Shown one piece after another: positions 23,755 to 32,352 of a stretch of 38,670 nt of DNA. How positions within the stretch are numbered: position 1 is the stretch's first letter; every line of letters starts with the position of its first letter. Under the pieces are notes generated by a model. The model saw only the letters and a program-made list of their open reading frames with translations, searched no databases and was not told the DNA's origin. This stretch comes from UBA1189 sp045612065 (lineage in GTDB: Bacteria > Bacteroidota > Bacteroidia > Bacteroidales > Bacteroidaceae). The DNA lies in assembly GCA_045612065.1 (NCBI GenBank), contig JAZKYH010000069.1:1-38670 (forward strand), given 5' to 3'. The position numbers and the translations under genes are program-made.

Positions 23755-23835
23755 CTAGCTACCGAGCGACGTGTCGCTAACTACCGAGAGGCGTGTCGCT
23801 AGCTACCGATAGACGTGTCGCTAGCTACCGAGCCG
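23755..23835. repeat. 22-bp tandem repeat, 3.7 copies
   Basis: Units start at 23755, 23777 and 23799, with a partial unit at 23821. The consensus is CTAGCTACCGAG, four variable bases, then GTGTCG (each unit 22 bp, differing at 2-4 positions). It lies between the korA start and the 3' end of the gene ending at 23847. The first unit and the bases before it can pair as CGCTCG / CGAGCG. Confidence 0.92.
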
Positions 23836-23846
23836 TGGCAAAGCAG

Positions 23847-24746
23847 TTACCGTCTCCTCTTTTTGTTCAAAGGTATAGTAAACCGAGGTCCATTCCCTTC
23901 TGTGGGAGCACAGATAGTATACTTCCCGTGGAGATAGAGTACCTCCCAAGGAAACATCTTGCGCATTGTCTCCTTCAGTGCTACGATAACGGGGTGGTTG
24001 GGGTCTTCTACCCTCTGTTTGCCTCTCCCGTAGGATAAAATCACGTCGCAATCTTCGAAATGGCCATCGGGCGTCAGCGAGACGTTGCTTACATGTACAA
24101 TGACGAGTATCGAATCAAGTTCGGGGAACTGTTCATAGGGGAACGTGTTGATGATTTCTCGACCTGCCTCTGAGAGCTTGGCATCGCTGATGCTCCATCC
24201 CTCCACCACTTTTTTGTTGAACCAATGCTCTTGATGGGTGATGCGGCCGTTCTTGATGGTTACCACCAACTCCTCTTCGTGATTTCGGAGGAATCCGCCA
24301 TGAACGTAGGTGACGAGTTCGCCTCTACCAATAATCAGTTTCTTGCGGCTGAACCACCCTGCGAGGATGCCGTGCTCGGTGTAGTACTCTTCCAGCACCG
24401 TTCTCATAGTATCGGCATCGAACACCAACTCATAGGATTCCCTCTTATGCTCGTCCCACATGTCCACAACCACCTTCTTCAGATAGAGGCAGCTATCCAC
24501 CACCTCCCAATATCCGTGGTAACCGTCCCAATTGCCAGTGCTTATATTCCTGTTCTCGGCGGAAGGGAGGATTTTGCCAACTCGCTTAGATATCAAAGTG
24601 TCGTTATCCAGAGGAGATGCCAAAAGGCACCACTCCTCCCCGTTTATAACCACACGGTCTGGCGCCTGCCCCGTAGCGCGGGCCATCAAGGGGAACAGCA
24701 CTAATAGTAAACAACAAGCATAGCGGGCGAATGGGAATCTTTTCAT
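23847..24746 (-). CDS. Exported protein of unknown function with a TonB-C-like C-terminus
   Basis: 299 residues. Signal peptide 1-24 (CCLLLVLFPLMARA), so it is periplasmic or outer-membrane associated. I do not recognise the main domain. The last 85 residues (ILVIVHVSNVSLTPDGHFEDC, then VALKETMRKMFPWEVLYLHGK, ending FTIPL) follow the pattern of TonB C-terminal domains: a strand, a helix with a conserved W, GK, and a closing strand. Similar stand-alone TonB-C-like exported proteins occur in Bacteroidales, but the likeness is weak. It follows rodA by 59 bases on the same strand and may be the last gene of the elongasome operon. A 22-bp tandem array follows its stop, and I see no standard terminator. 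Confidence 0.7.
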   Translation of the reverse strand: MKRFPFARYACCLLLVLFPLMARATGQAPDRVVINGEEWCLLASPLDNDTLISKRVGKILPSAENRNISTGNWDGYHGYWEVVDSCLYLKKVVVDMWDEHKRESYELVFDADTMRTVLEEYYTEHGILAGWFSRKKLIIGRGELVTYVHGGFLRNHEEELVVTIKNGRITHQEHWFNKKVVEGWSISDAKLSEAGREIINTFPYEQFPELDSILVIVHVSNVSLTPDGHFEDCDVILSYGRGKQRVEDPNHPVIVALKETMRKMFPWEVLYLHGKYTICAPTEGNGPRFTIPLNKKRRR

Positions 24747-24805
24747 GGTAATGTGTTCGATTATAGAATTATAGTTAATGATTATGGTGATTGAATGTAT
24801 GGGGA

Positions 24806-26266
24806 TTATCTGAAGCGGGTCTCACGTTCGGCGTCGAGGCGGAGGAGGATGGAGAGTAGGATGGTGAAGCCCCATAGTGATGAACCTCCGTAGCTGAAGA
24901 AGGGTAGGGGAATGCCAATCACTGGAGCCAAGCCGATGACCATACCCACATTGACAAACAGATGGAAGGTGAGGATGGAGGCCAAGGAGTAGCCGTAGAC
25001 GCGGGTGAATCGGTTGCTTCCCTGCCGCTCGGCAAGGATGATGATGCGGATGATGAAGAAGGCATAGAGCAACAGGATGAAGGTGCATCCCATGAAGCCC
25101 TGCTCCTCGCCAATGGTGCAGAAGATGAAGTCGGTGTGTTGCTCGGGCACGTAGTTGAGCTTGGTTTGCGTGCCATTGAGGAATCCCTTGCCCCAGAGAC
25201 CGCCCGAACCGATGGCTATCTTAGACTGGTTGATGTTGTAGCCCACACCTGAGGGGTCGTCCTTCAGGCCCAAGAGCACCATGATACGCATCTGTTGGTG
25301 AGGTTGCAGCTTGTCGATAATCATGTTGCACGAATAGTGGAATCCTACCGAGCCCAAGGCGAAGAGGGCGATGAGCAGGTAGGAGGCATAGCGTTCGAGC
25401 ACGTATATGTATAGCAGGTACAAGGCCGTACACATGCACAGCACGAGTTGTACGATGCAGATGTCGAAGGGGACTACGTAGCGCGAGAAAAGCCAAGCGA
25501 TAAACGTGCCTCCCAGATTGACTCCGAGGATGCCCCAGGCACGAGCCAGGCGCTTGCCATGTACGCCCACCATGAGTGCAGTGAAGATGGGGATGAGCAG
25601 AAATACCAGGAACTCGCCCATGGATACGGGGATCAAGTCGAAGCTATTGCCGCCTTGACCTACACCGATGACAAAATAGAGCACTGCACAGACGCCCACA
25701 GTGAGGAGCGAGCCTGTCATGCCTTCACGATAGAGCACAAGGAAGAATGAGAGGTACACGAGGGCCGAGCCTGTCTCATTTTGCAGCACGATGAGCAGCA
25801 TGGGGAGTACGACAATGCCTATCATCTTCACCATATCACTGCGCTTCTCCATAGAGAAACCGTAGGTACTCAGCAGGCGTGCCAGGCAGAGGGCCGTGGC
25901 AAACTTGGCAAACTCGGCAGGCTGTATGCTGAGCGAACCCAGCTTAATCCACGAGTACGAACCATTGATGTCGGGGGCAATGAAACGGGTGATGGCCAGC
26001 AGGATGATGAAGCCTGCATAAACGGGGTAGGCCATCATCTCGTAATACTTCTTCTCGATGTTGAGCAGCACGAGCGCAAGTGCCATAGCGCAGCCTACCC
26101 ATAGCAATTGCTTGCCGGTGAATGCGTCGAAACGCAAGAAGTCGGGCTCGCCAAAGTCGTAGGTGGCACCGCAGATGCTGAGCCATCCGAAGGTGACCAG
26201 CACGAAATAGAGGATGATAGTAATCCAGTCTATCGACTTCCATAAGTTAACGTTCCTGACTGCCAT
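24806..26266 (-). CDS. rodA: Rod-shape protein RodA (SEDS glycosyltransferase)
   Basis: 486 residues from the ATG at 26266, which overlaps the last 20 bases of mrdA; an upstream GTG (26308) would extend it inside mrdA. It is a SEDS-family membrane protein with about 10-12 helices that polymerises lipid II with its partner PBP2. Visible family parts are SYSWIKLGSLSIQPAEFAKF (near 115) and, at the C-terminus, VIGIPLPFFSYGGSSLWGFT. At 486 residues it is longer than E. coli RodA (about 370) because of extra helices in the middle (about 200-300), a feature I recall from Bacteroidales homologues. It sits in the conserved order mreB-mreC-mreD-mrdA-rodA. Confidence 0.93.
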   Translation of the reverse strand: MAVRNVNLWKSIDWITIILYFVLVTFGWLSICGATYDFGEPDFLRFDAFTGKQLLWVGCAMALALVLLNIEKKYYEMMAYPVYAGFIILLAITRFIAPDINGSYSWIKLGSLSIQPAEFAKFATALCLARLLSTYGFSMEKRSDMVKMIGIVVLPMLLIVLQNETGSALVYLSFFLVLYREGMTGSLLTVGVCAVLYFVIGVGQGGNSFDLIPVSMGEFLVFLLIPIFTALMVGVHGKRLARAWGILGVNLGGTFIAWLFSRYVVPFDICIVQLVLCMCTALYLLYIYVLERYASYLLIALFALGSVGFHYSCNMIIDKLQPHQQMRIMVLLGLKDDPSGVGYNINQSKIAIGSGGLWGKGFLNGTQTKLNYVPEQHTDFIFCTIGEEQGFMGCTFILLLYAFFIIRIIILAERQGSNRFTRVYGYSLASILTFHLFVNVGMVIGLAPVIGIPLPFFSYGGSSLWGFTILLSILLRLDAERETRFR

Positions 26267-28094
26267 AGTAGATTCTGCGTTGTTGTATTTTCTTTGCTTT
26301 TGCCTCACTCTCGACGCTCAACGTGTCTGTGAGATATTTCTCCATGATGAGCGATCCGATGGGTACGCCATAGACAGCACCGAAGCCACCGTTCTCCACG
26401 TATACGGCTACGGCAATCTTGGGGTCGTCCATCGGAGCAAAGCCCATGAAGGCCGAGTGGTCCTTTCCCTTGTTCTGTGCCGTACCGGTCTTTCCGCATA
26501 CCTCAATGTCGGGCAGATTGGCTTCTACACAGGTTCCGTTGAGTACCGCTTCGCGCATACCTTGTATCACGGTTTCGTAGTGGCGGCTCTCGACCATCGT
26601 ATGTTTCGGTGTGGTGTAGAGGCTGTCGAGGGGTGTGCCCTCGATTTGCTTCACGATGTGGGGAGTGATGTAGTGCCCGCGGTTGGCAATCGTAGCGCCG
26701 AGATTGGCAATCTGCAGGGGGGTGAGCGTCACCTCGCCCTGACCGATGGAGATGGAGACAATGGTGAGACCATTCCAACGCTTGCCATACCACTTGTCAT
26801 AGAATGCCGAGTTGGGGATGAAGCCACGCGCCTCGCCCGGGAGGTCGATACCCAAGCGGTAGCCGAAGCCCATGGCCACCATGTGGTCTTTCCAGCAGGT
26901 AAGGGCTGCTTGTGACGAGCCGTACTTCTCGGCACCAATCATGCGGTAGAGGGCCCAGCAGTAGTAGCTGTTGCACGAGGTGGCCAAGGATGGTGCCAAG
27001 GCGATGGGCGAACTGTGAGCATGGCAGCCTACATGGAGGCCCTTATGTCTGAAGCCGAGTGCACAGGGATATTGCGTCTCGGACGTGATGATGCCCTCTT
27101 GCAGGTAGGTGAGCGCCTGCGAGGTCTTGAAGGTGGAGCCGGGAGGATAGGTACCCATGATAGCACGGTTGAGCAGGGGTTTCTGCTTGTCCTGCGATAA
27201 GAGAAGGTGGTTCTCACCACGTTTGCGCCCTACCAGCATCTGCGGATCAAAAGTGGGAGATGAAGCCATGCAGAGCACCTCGCCCGTAGAGGGCTCGATG
27301 GCAACCACGCTGCCAATCTTGTTCTGCAGGAGGCGCTCGGCCAAGGCCTGCAACTCGATGTCGAGGCTTAATGTCAGATTCTTACCGGGAATGGGGGGAA
27401 CGTCCATAGCTCCATCCATATAGCTCCCCTTGATGCGGCCGTATGCATCGCGTAGCAATACCTCTTTGCCCTTCTCGCCGCGTAGCAGTTTCTCGTAGTA
27501 GCTCTCTATTCCCTGCTTGCCGATGAAATCGCCTCGTACATAGTAGTTGTCCTTGGCAATGTCGTTCTTTGACACCTCGCCCAAGTCACCGAACAGATGG
27601 CCTGCCACGGGATAGTCATATTGGCGGATGGTGCGGCGCTGGATGGAGAAACCTGAGAACTTGTAGAGTTGCTCCTGGAATCTGGCAAACTCCTCGGCCG
27701 TGAGTTGCCCGAGGAACAATTGGTCGGTATAGGACGAGTAGCCAGGGTTAAGGCGGCGATTCTTGACATCGGCCATGCGCTTGTCGAAGAATTCTTTGGT
27801 AATGCCCAACGATTGGCAGAAAGCAATCGTGTCGAGCCCTTTGACATTGCGCATGCATACCATCACGTCGTAAGCAGGTTGGTTGGATACCAGCAGTTTG
27901 CCGTTGCGGTCGTACATTACACCTCGTGAGGGATATACCGTCTTGTTGAAGAAGGCATTGGAGATGGCGCCTTTCTTATACTCGTCGCTGAGTATCTGAA
28001 GGTTGAACAGGCGGCCTATAAACACAAAAACAATGGCAAACACGATGCCTACCACCACAAACTTGCGGTTCTCGTATTGGTAATCATTAGCCAT
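26247..28094 (-). CDS. mrdA: Penicillin-binding protein 2 (elongasome transpeptidase)
   Basis: 615 residues. It cross-links new peptidoglycan during side-wall growth, with RodA as glycan polymerase. One N-terminal membrane helix (about 12-33), a pedestal/dimerisation domain (about 50-230, starting SRGVMYDRNGKLL), then the transpeptidase domain. All three active-site motifs are present: S320-TFK in PPGSTFKTS, S373-C-N in ATSCNSYYC, and K535-T-G in CGKTGTAQN. It starts 9 bases after mreD and its end overlaps the rodA start, so the operon is tightly coupled. Confidence 0.94.
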   Translation of the reverse strand: MANDYQYENRKFVVVGIVFAIVFVFIGRLFNLQILSDEYKKGAISNAFFNKTVYPSRGVMYDRNGKLLVSNQPAYDVMVCMRNVKGLDTIAFCQSLGITKEFFDKRMADVKNRRLNPGYSSYTDQLFLGQLTAEEFARFQEQLYKFSGFSIQRRTIRQYDYPVAGHLFGDLGEVSKNDIAKDNYYVRGDFIGKQGIESYYEKLLRGEKGKEVLLRDAYGRIKGSYMDGAMDVPPIPGKNLTLSLDIELQALAERLLQNKIGSVVAIEPSTGEVLCMASSPTFDPQMLVGRKRGENHLLLSQDKQKPLLNRAIMGTYPPGSTFKTSQALTYLQEGIITSETQYPCALGFRHKGLHVGCHAHSSPIALAPSLATSCNSYYCWALYRMIGAEKYGSSQAALTCWKDHMVAMGFGYRLGIDLPGEARGFIPNSAFYDKWYGKRWNGLTIVSISIGQGEVTLTPLQIANLGATIANRGHYITPHIVKQIEGTPLDSLYTTPKHTMVESRHYETVIQGMREAVLNGTCVEANLPDIEVCGKTGTAQNKGKDHSAFMGFAPMDDPKIAVAVYVENGGFGAVYGVPIGSLIMEKYLTDTLSVESEAKAKKIQQRRIYYGSQER

Positions 28095-28103
28095 CTGTGT
28101 AAA

Positions 28104-28604
28104 CTATCTTTTATGACGAAGAAACTCAATAGTCATCACCAACATCACGGTCAGTGATGCACTGCAAAGAATACGGAGCAGCAGGTGCCCAAGATTGATA
28201 AACGTGAATGTCTCAAGGATGAAAAGTGCCGTATGGTGCAGCAATGTGGCTGCAATGGCGTAGCGTACAAAGGCCCAAATGCCTAAGGTATAGATACCTG
28301 GCTCGAAGTTCTCATACTCATCACGCGGAGAGAACAGACGCAGCAGGCCTGGACGCATGAAGGCTACGAGTACTGAGGCTGCGGCATTGACACCTGGCGT
28401 GTTGCTGAATACATCGATTACCAATCCCAAGGCAAAGGCCATCGCCATCAATGCATTGCGGTCGGTATCCTTGTCAAGGACCAATAGGAAATAGATATAG
28501 ATGAATGGAGTGGCCAAGCCGAACAGCCAGATTTTGTTGAGTAGCAATACTTGAACAAGAACCAGGCCCACGAACCATGCTATACGGGTGAAAATCCTTT
28601 CCAT
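28104..28604 (-). CDS. mreD: Rod-shape protein MreD
   Basis: 166 residues, almost all in membrane helices (five or six segments). MreD is an inner-membrane part of the elongasome, bound to MreC. The sequence is poorly conserved in the family, so the call rests on length (about 160-170), hydrophobicity, the motif-like LVIDVFSNTPGVNAAASVLVAFMRP, and position between mreC (7-base gap) and mrdA (9-base gap). Confidence 0.9.
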   Translation of the reverse strand: MERIFTRIAWFVGLVLVQVLLLNKIWLFGLATPFIYIYFLLVLDKDTDRNALMAMAFALGLVIDVFSNTPGVNAAASVLVAFMRPGLLRLFSPRDEYENFEPGIYTLGIWAFVRYAIAATLLHHTALFILETFTFINLGHLLLRILCSASLTVMLVMTIEFLRHKR

Positions 28605-28611
28605 ACGAGTC

Positions 28612-29469
28612 TTACTTTTTCTTCTTGGGGTTATCCTGTTCTTGTAAAGCTGTCAACTCCTCGGCATCCATCTTGCTAATAACGAAGACATGCTCTAATT
28701 GAGCAAATGATGTACACAATCTAACCTTTAGTGTCATGTACAAACCGTCGGACGAAGGGATAGCTTCTTCAACAATGCCCACCATCACACCTTCGGGGAA
28801 GAATGAAGAGTTTCCGCTGGTCACAATCGTATCTCCTAATGCCACATTCGAGTAGCGAGGCAAATCGTGCAGCGTGGCATAGCGAGGGTCAGCACCATGC
28901 CATTGGAGGATGCCAATGTCCTTGCTCCCGAGAACCTTGCAGCTGGTATAGCTGTCGCTGTTGAGTAATGGCATCACCAACGAATAATGCTCCGTACACT
29001 TATACACGATGCCCACTACGCCATCAATACCCATTACACCCATTTCTGGCTCTACACCATCGTTAGTTCCACGGTCGAGAGTGAGATAGTTGTCCATCTT
29101 ATTGATCGACTTGTCAATCACTTGTGCTGGGCTGATGCGATAACCGGCACGCTGAACACGCTGGATTGCTTCGACCTCAGCAAGGCTGTCTAAACGGTGC
29201 TGTGCGTACAACATCTCCAATTCTACGATACGCTGTTGTAATCGAGCATTCTGCTCGGCCAAAGCCTGATTCTTTTCTGCCAGCCCGAAGTAGGTAGTCA
29301 CCTTGGCCTTGCCATTGAGCAGGCGAGCAGTCACCTCATTGGCAGTAGACAAATACACGCTGCCTTGAAGGCTGTTGTAGGAGAACAGCAATACAAAACA
29401 GATAATCTCCAACACAATGAAGACTATCCAATGTAGATGTTTATAGAGAAACAGGAAGATGTTGTTCAT
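28612..29469 (-). CDS. mreC: Rod-shape protein MreC
   Basis: 285 residues from the ATG at 29469; an in-frame TTG just before it is ignored. MreC is a bitopic periplasmic scaffold linking MreB filaments to PBP2 and RodA. One membrane helix (about 12-32), a coiled coil (about 55-100, ALAEQNARLQQRIVELEMLY), then the beta-rich domain with YLTLDRGTNDGVEPEMGVMG, GVVGIVYKC and TSGNSSFFPEGVMVG. A Lys/Asp/Asn-rich tail (DNPKKKK) ends it. It is separated from mreB by 96 bases holding a 15-bp hairpin. Confidence 0.93.
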   Translation of the reverse strand: MNNIFLFLYKHLHWIVFIVLEIICFVLLFSYNSLQGSVYLSTANEVTARLLNGKAKVTTYFGLAEKNQALAEQNARLQQRIVELEMLYAQHRLDSLAEVEAIQRVQRAGYRISPAQVIDKSINKMDNYLTLDRGTNDGVEPEMGVMGIDGVVGIVYKCTEHYSLVMPLLNSDSYTSCKVLGSKDIGILQWHGADPRYATLHDLPRYSNVALGDTIVTSGNSSFFPEGVMVGIVEEAIPSSDGLYMTLKVRLCTSFAQLEHVFVISKMDAEELTALQEQDNPKKKK

Positions 29470-29484
29470 CAATATAACAATTGA

Positions 29485-29548
29485 GAGTTGAAGGTTGAGT
29501 GTTGAAAGAAACCATCTGTAGGCTCACTAAACTCTCAACCTTCAACTC
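29485..29548. repeat. Inverted repeat between mreB and mreC
   Basis: Perfect 15-bp arms GAGTTGAAGGTTGAG (29485-29499) and CTCAACCTTCAACTC (29534-29548) around a 34-base loop. No T-run follows on the minus strand, so it is not a standard terminator. In the mreBCD transcript it would form a stem just before mreC, where it could affect stability or partial termination. Confidence 0.8.
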
Positions 29549-29565
29549 CCAACTCTAAGTAAACG

Positions 29566-30591
29566 TTATCGCATCAGGAATGAGAACTTCTCCACATTCT
29601 TCAGTGCAATGCCTGTGCCGCGAGCTACGCAGTGCAAGGGGTCCTCGGCCACATGGAAGCGGATATTGATCTTGTCTTGCAAACGCTTGGCCAAACCGCG
29701 GAGCAAGGCACCGCCACCAGCCAAGTAGATACCATTCTTGATGATATCGGCGTAAATTTCAGGTGGCGTGTTCTCCAACGCGTCGAGTACAGCAGTCTCA
29801 ATACGGGCGATTGATTTATCCAAGCAATGCGCAATCTCCTGATAGCATACAGGCACCGCCATTGGAAGAGCGGTTATCTTATTCGGGCCATGTACGATAT
29901 ACTCTTCGGGAGCCTCATCTTCACCGAGGTCAGTCAAGGCAGAACCTACATGTATCTTGATACGCTCAGCCATACGTTCACTGACTCTCAAGTTGTGCTG
30001 ACGGCCCATATACTCCTGGATGTCTGCTGTGAAGTCATCACCTGCCACACGGATAGAGCTGTTCTTTACGATGCCACCGAGCGAGATAACGGCAATCTCA
30101 GTAGAGCCACCACCTATATCTACCACCATATTACCCTCGGGAGCCTCAACATCGAGGCCGATACCTACGGCTGCTGCCATGGGCTCGTAGATGAGGTAGA
30201 TGTCACGACCACCAGCATGTTCGGCCGAGTCGCGCACAGCACGAAGCTCTACCTCGGTACTGCCCGAAGGCACACCAATGACCATACGCAACGAAGGAGT
30301 GAAGAGACGGGCACGTGTGTTGACCATCTTGATGAGTCCGCGCATCATCTGCTCGCAAGCATTAAAGTCGGCAATCACACCATCACGCAAAGGACGAATG
30401 GTCTTGATATTCTCATTGGTCTTCTCGTGCATCAATTTGGCACGTCCACCGACAGCCACCATCTTCTCGGTGCGGCGGTCGAGGGCCACCACGGAAGGCT
30501 CATCTACCACAATCTTGCCATTCTGCAAGATGATGGTGTTGGCCGTACCGAGGTCCATCGCTATTTCTTGTGTAAAAGAGAAAAGTCCCAT
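29566..30591 (-). CDS. mreB: Rod-shape actin homologue MreB
   Basis: 341 residues. It is a bacterial actin that polymerises under the inner membrane and guides elongasome movement. ATP-site motifs are complete: phosphate 1 loop AMDLGTANTII (11-21), phosphate 2 VVDIGGGSTEIAVI, the EPMAAAVGIGL connection, and NGIYLAGGGALLRGL (adenosine). The N-terminus MGLFSFTQEI is family-like. It heads mreB-mreC-mreD-mrdA-rodA and lies 100 bases after purH with no clear TAnnTTTG box in the spacer, so it may be read from the purH promoter. Confidence 0.96.
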   Translation of the reverse strand: MGLFSFTQEIAMDLGTANTIILQNGKIVVDEPSVVALDRRTEKMVAVGGRAKLMHEKTNENIKTIRPLRDGVIADFNACEQMMRGLIKMVNTRARLFTPSLRMVIGVPSGSTEVELRAVRDSAEHAGGRDIYLIYEPMAAAVGIGLDVEAPEGNMVVDIGGGSTEIAVISLGGIVKNSSIRVAGDDFTADIQEYMGRQHNLRVSERMAERIKIHVGSALTDLGEDEAPEEYIVHGPNKITALPMAVPVCYQEIAHCLDKSIARIETAVLDALENTPPEIYADIIKNGIYLAGGGALLRGLAKRLQDKINIRFHVAEDPLHCVARGTGIALKNVEKFSFLMR

Positions 30592-30621
30592 AAATTGAGT
30601 TAAGAGTTAAGAGTTAAGAAT

Positions 30622-30674
30622 GAAAAGTGAAGTTTTGGGGAGTGGATGCAAGTGCTCTTCCCTCTTCACTTTTC
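30622..30674. repeat. Inverted repeat between purH and mreB
   Basis: Arms GAAAAGTGAAG (30622-30632) and CTTCACTTTTC (30664-30674) with a 31-base loop; beside it is a short GTTAAGA direct repeat (about 30599-30618). It has the same style as the stem between mreB and mreC, without a T-run. Confidence 0.7.
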
Positions 30675-30691
30675 CCTCTTTCCTCGTTTAA

Positions 30692-32212
30692 TTAGTGTTT
30701 GAAGTGGCGGAAGCCTGTGATTACCATAGCCACATCGTTGTCGTTGCAGTACTGCACTGACTCGGCATCGCGAACAGAACCACCGGGCTGGATAACAGCG
30801 GTAACACCTGCCTTGTGAGCGATCTCCACGCAGTCGGGGAAGGGGAAGAATGCGTCACTGGCCATTACAGCACCATTGAGGTCGAAGCCGAAGCCCTGAG
30901 CCTTCTCGATAGCGTGCTTCAAAGCATCCACACGTGAGGTCTGGCCTACACCGCTGGCGAGCAACTGCTTGCCCTTAGCGAGCACGATAGCATTGCTCTT
31001 GCTGTTCTTCACAATCTTGTTGGCGAAGAGCATATCCTCAATCTCCTCGGCTGTGGGAGCCTTGGTGGTAGCAGTCTTGCAGTCCTCGGCAGTCTCAGTC
31101 TTGAGGTCGCGGTCCTGTACAAGTACGCCATTGAGTACCGAACGGTATTGCTGGCGGGGCATCTCAGTCTCCTTACGGACGAGGATGATGCGGTTCTTCT
31201 TCTGAGTGAGAATCTCAAGCGCATTTACATCGTAGTCGGGAGCGATGATAACCTCAAAGAAAATCTTGTTAATTTCCTCGGCTGTCTCCTTGTCGATAGC
31301 ACGGTTGGTAATGAGTACGCCACCGAAAGCCGATACGGGGTCGCCTGCCAAAGCATCGTTCCAAGCCTCGAGCAAAGTGTCGCGTGAAGCAAGGCCGCAA
31401 GCGTTGTTGTGCTTGAGCACAGCGAAGGTGGTCTCCTCAAACTCGTCGATGAGGTCTACGGCAGCATTGATATCGAGCAGGTTATTGTAAGAAATCTCCT
31501 TACCGTGAATCTGGTCGAACATTGCCTCAAAGTCGCCATAGAAGTAGCCCTTCTGGTGAGGGTTCTCACCGTAGCGGAGTGACTTAGGATGGTTTACTGC
31601 CTTGCGGAACATAGATGCATTGTCACCATCGAAGTAGTTGAAGATAGCTGAGTCGTACAATGAAGATACGGCAAATGCCTCCTTGGCAAACCATACACGC
31701 TCTTCGAGTGTAGTCTGGGCACCCTTAGAACGGAGGATGTCGGCAAGAGGAGCATATTGGTCCTTGCTGGCTACGATAACCACATCCTTATGGTTCTTGG
31801 CTGCAGCACGGATGAGCGAGATACCGCCTATGTCAATCTTCTCGATGATAGCCTCGTGCGAAGCACCTGATGCTACGGTAGCCTCGAAAGGATAGAGGTC
31901 TACGATAACGAGGTCAATCTCGGGGATTTCGTAGTTCACCATCTGTACTTGATCGCTCTCGAGGTCGCGACGACCGAGGATGCCACCGAACACCTTGGGG
32001 TGAAGGGTCTTTACACGGCCACCAAGGATTGAGGGATAGCCTGTGAGGTCCTCGACACGCTGGCAGGGAACGCCCAATGACTCGATAAACTCTTGAGTAC
32101 CGCCTGTAGAAAGCAACTGTACGCCCTCCTTATGGAGCGTGGTAATGATCTCATCCAATCCGTCCTTGTGGAATACCGATACAAGGGCAGTTTTCATTCT
32201 TTTGTCTGACAT
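30692..32212 (-). CDS. purH: Bifunctional AICAR transformylase / IMP cyclohydrolase
   Basis: 506 residues from the ATG at 32212, which gives the normal start MSDKRMKTALVSVFHKDGL; ten more upstream codons are open but overlap the leader. It performs the last two steps of IMP synthesis, using 10-formyl-tetrahydrofolate. The N-terminal cyclohydrolase (MGS-like) domain is about 8-140, with STGGTQEFIESLG and GGRVKTLHPKVFGGIL. The transformylase domain is C-terminal, with AVLKHNNACGLAS and SDAFFPFPD. Promoter at 32260-32291, overlapped by a long inverted repeat. It follows metF, another folate one-carbon enzyme, and precedes mreB. Confidence 0.95.
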   Translation of the reverse strand: MSDKRMKTALVSVFHKDGLDEIITTLHKEGVQLLSTGGTQEFIESLGVPCQRVEDLTGYPSILGGRVKTLHPKVFGGILGRRDLESDQVQMVNYEIPEIDLVIVDLYPFEATVASGASHEAIIEKIDIGGISLIRAAAKNHKDVVIVASKDQYAPLADILRSKGAQTTLEERVWFAKEAFAVSSLYDSAIFNYFDGDNASMFRKAVNHPKSLRYGENPHQKGYFYGDFEAMFDQIHGKEISYNNLLDINAAVDLIDEFEETTFAVLKHNNACGLASRDTLLEAWNDALAGDPVSAFGGVLITNRAIDKETAEEINKIFFEVIIAPDYDVNALEILTQKKNRIILVRKETEMPRQQYRSVLNGVLVQDRDLKTETAEDCKTATTKAPTAEEIEDMLFANKIVKNSKSNAIVLAKGKQLLASGVGQTSRVDALKHAIEKAQGFGFDLNGAVMASDAFFPFPDCVEIAHKAGVTAVIQPGGSVRDAESVQYCNDNDVAMVITGFRHFKH

Positions 32213-32259
32213 TATCTTCTCTATTTTAGTTGTTATTTGCATTTACACTTTTAAGTGTA

Positions 32260-32291
32260 CAAAATTAATGCAAGCCGAACGAAATACCAAA
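32260..32291 (-). promoter_or_regulatory. purH promoter
   Basis: On the minus strand, TTTG (32288-32291), 20 bases, then TAATTTTG (32260-32267), a full consensus match. The -33 box lies inside one arm of an 18-bp inverted repeat. The transcript would begin near a small ACACTT / AAGTGT stem. Confidence 0.7.
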
Positions 32292-32313
32292 TTATTTTGG
32301 CATTTCGTTCGGC
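32274..32313. promoter_or_regulatory. Inverted repeat over the purH promoter (operator or metF terminator)
   Basis: Arms 32274-32291 and 32296-32313 pair at 17 of 18 positions around a TTAT loop (arm core GCCGAACGAAAT). The repeat covers the purH -33 box and upstream bases. It follows the metF stop by 40 bases, so it could end metF transcripts, but no T-run follows on the minus strand. An operator for a dimeric repressor is the other reading. Confidence 0.6.
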
Positions 32314-32352
32314 ATAGATATGATAAAATTAGTTAAGGGGAGTTATGGCATT

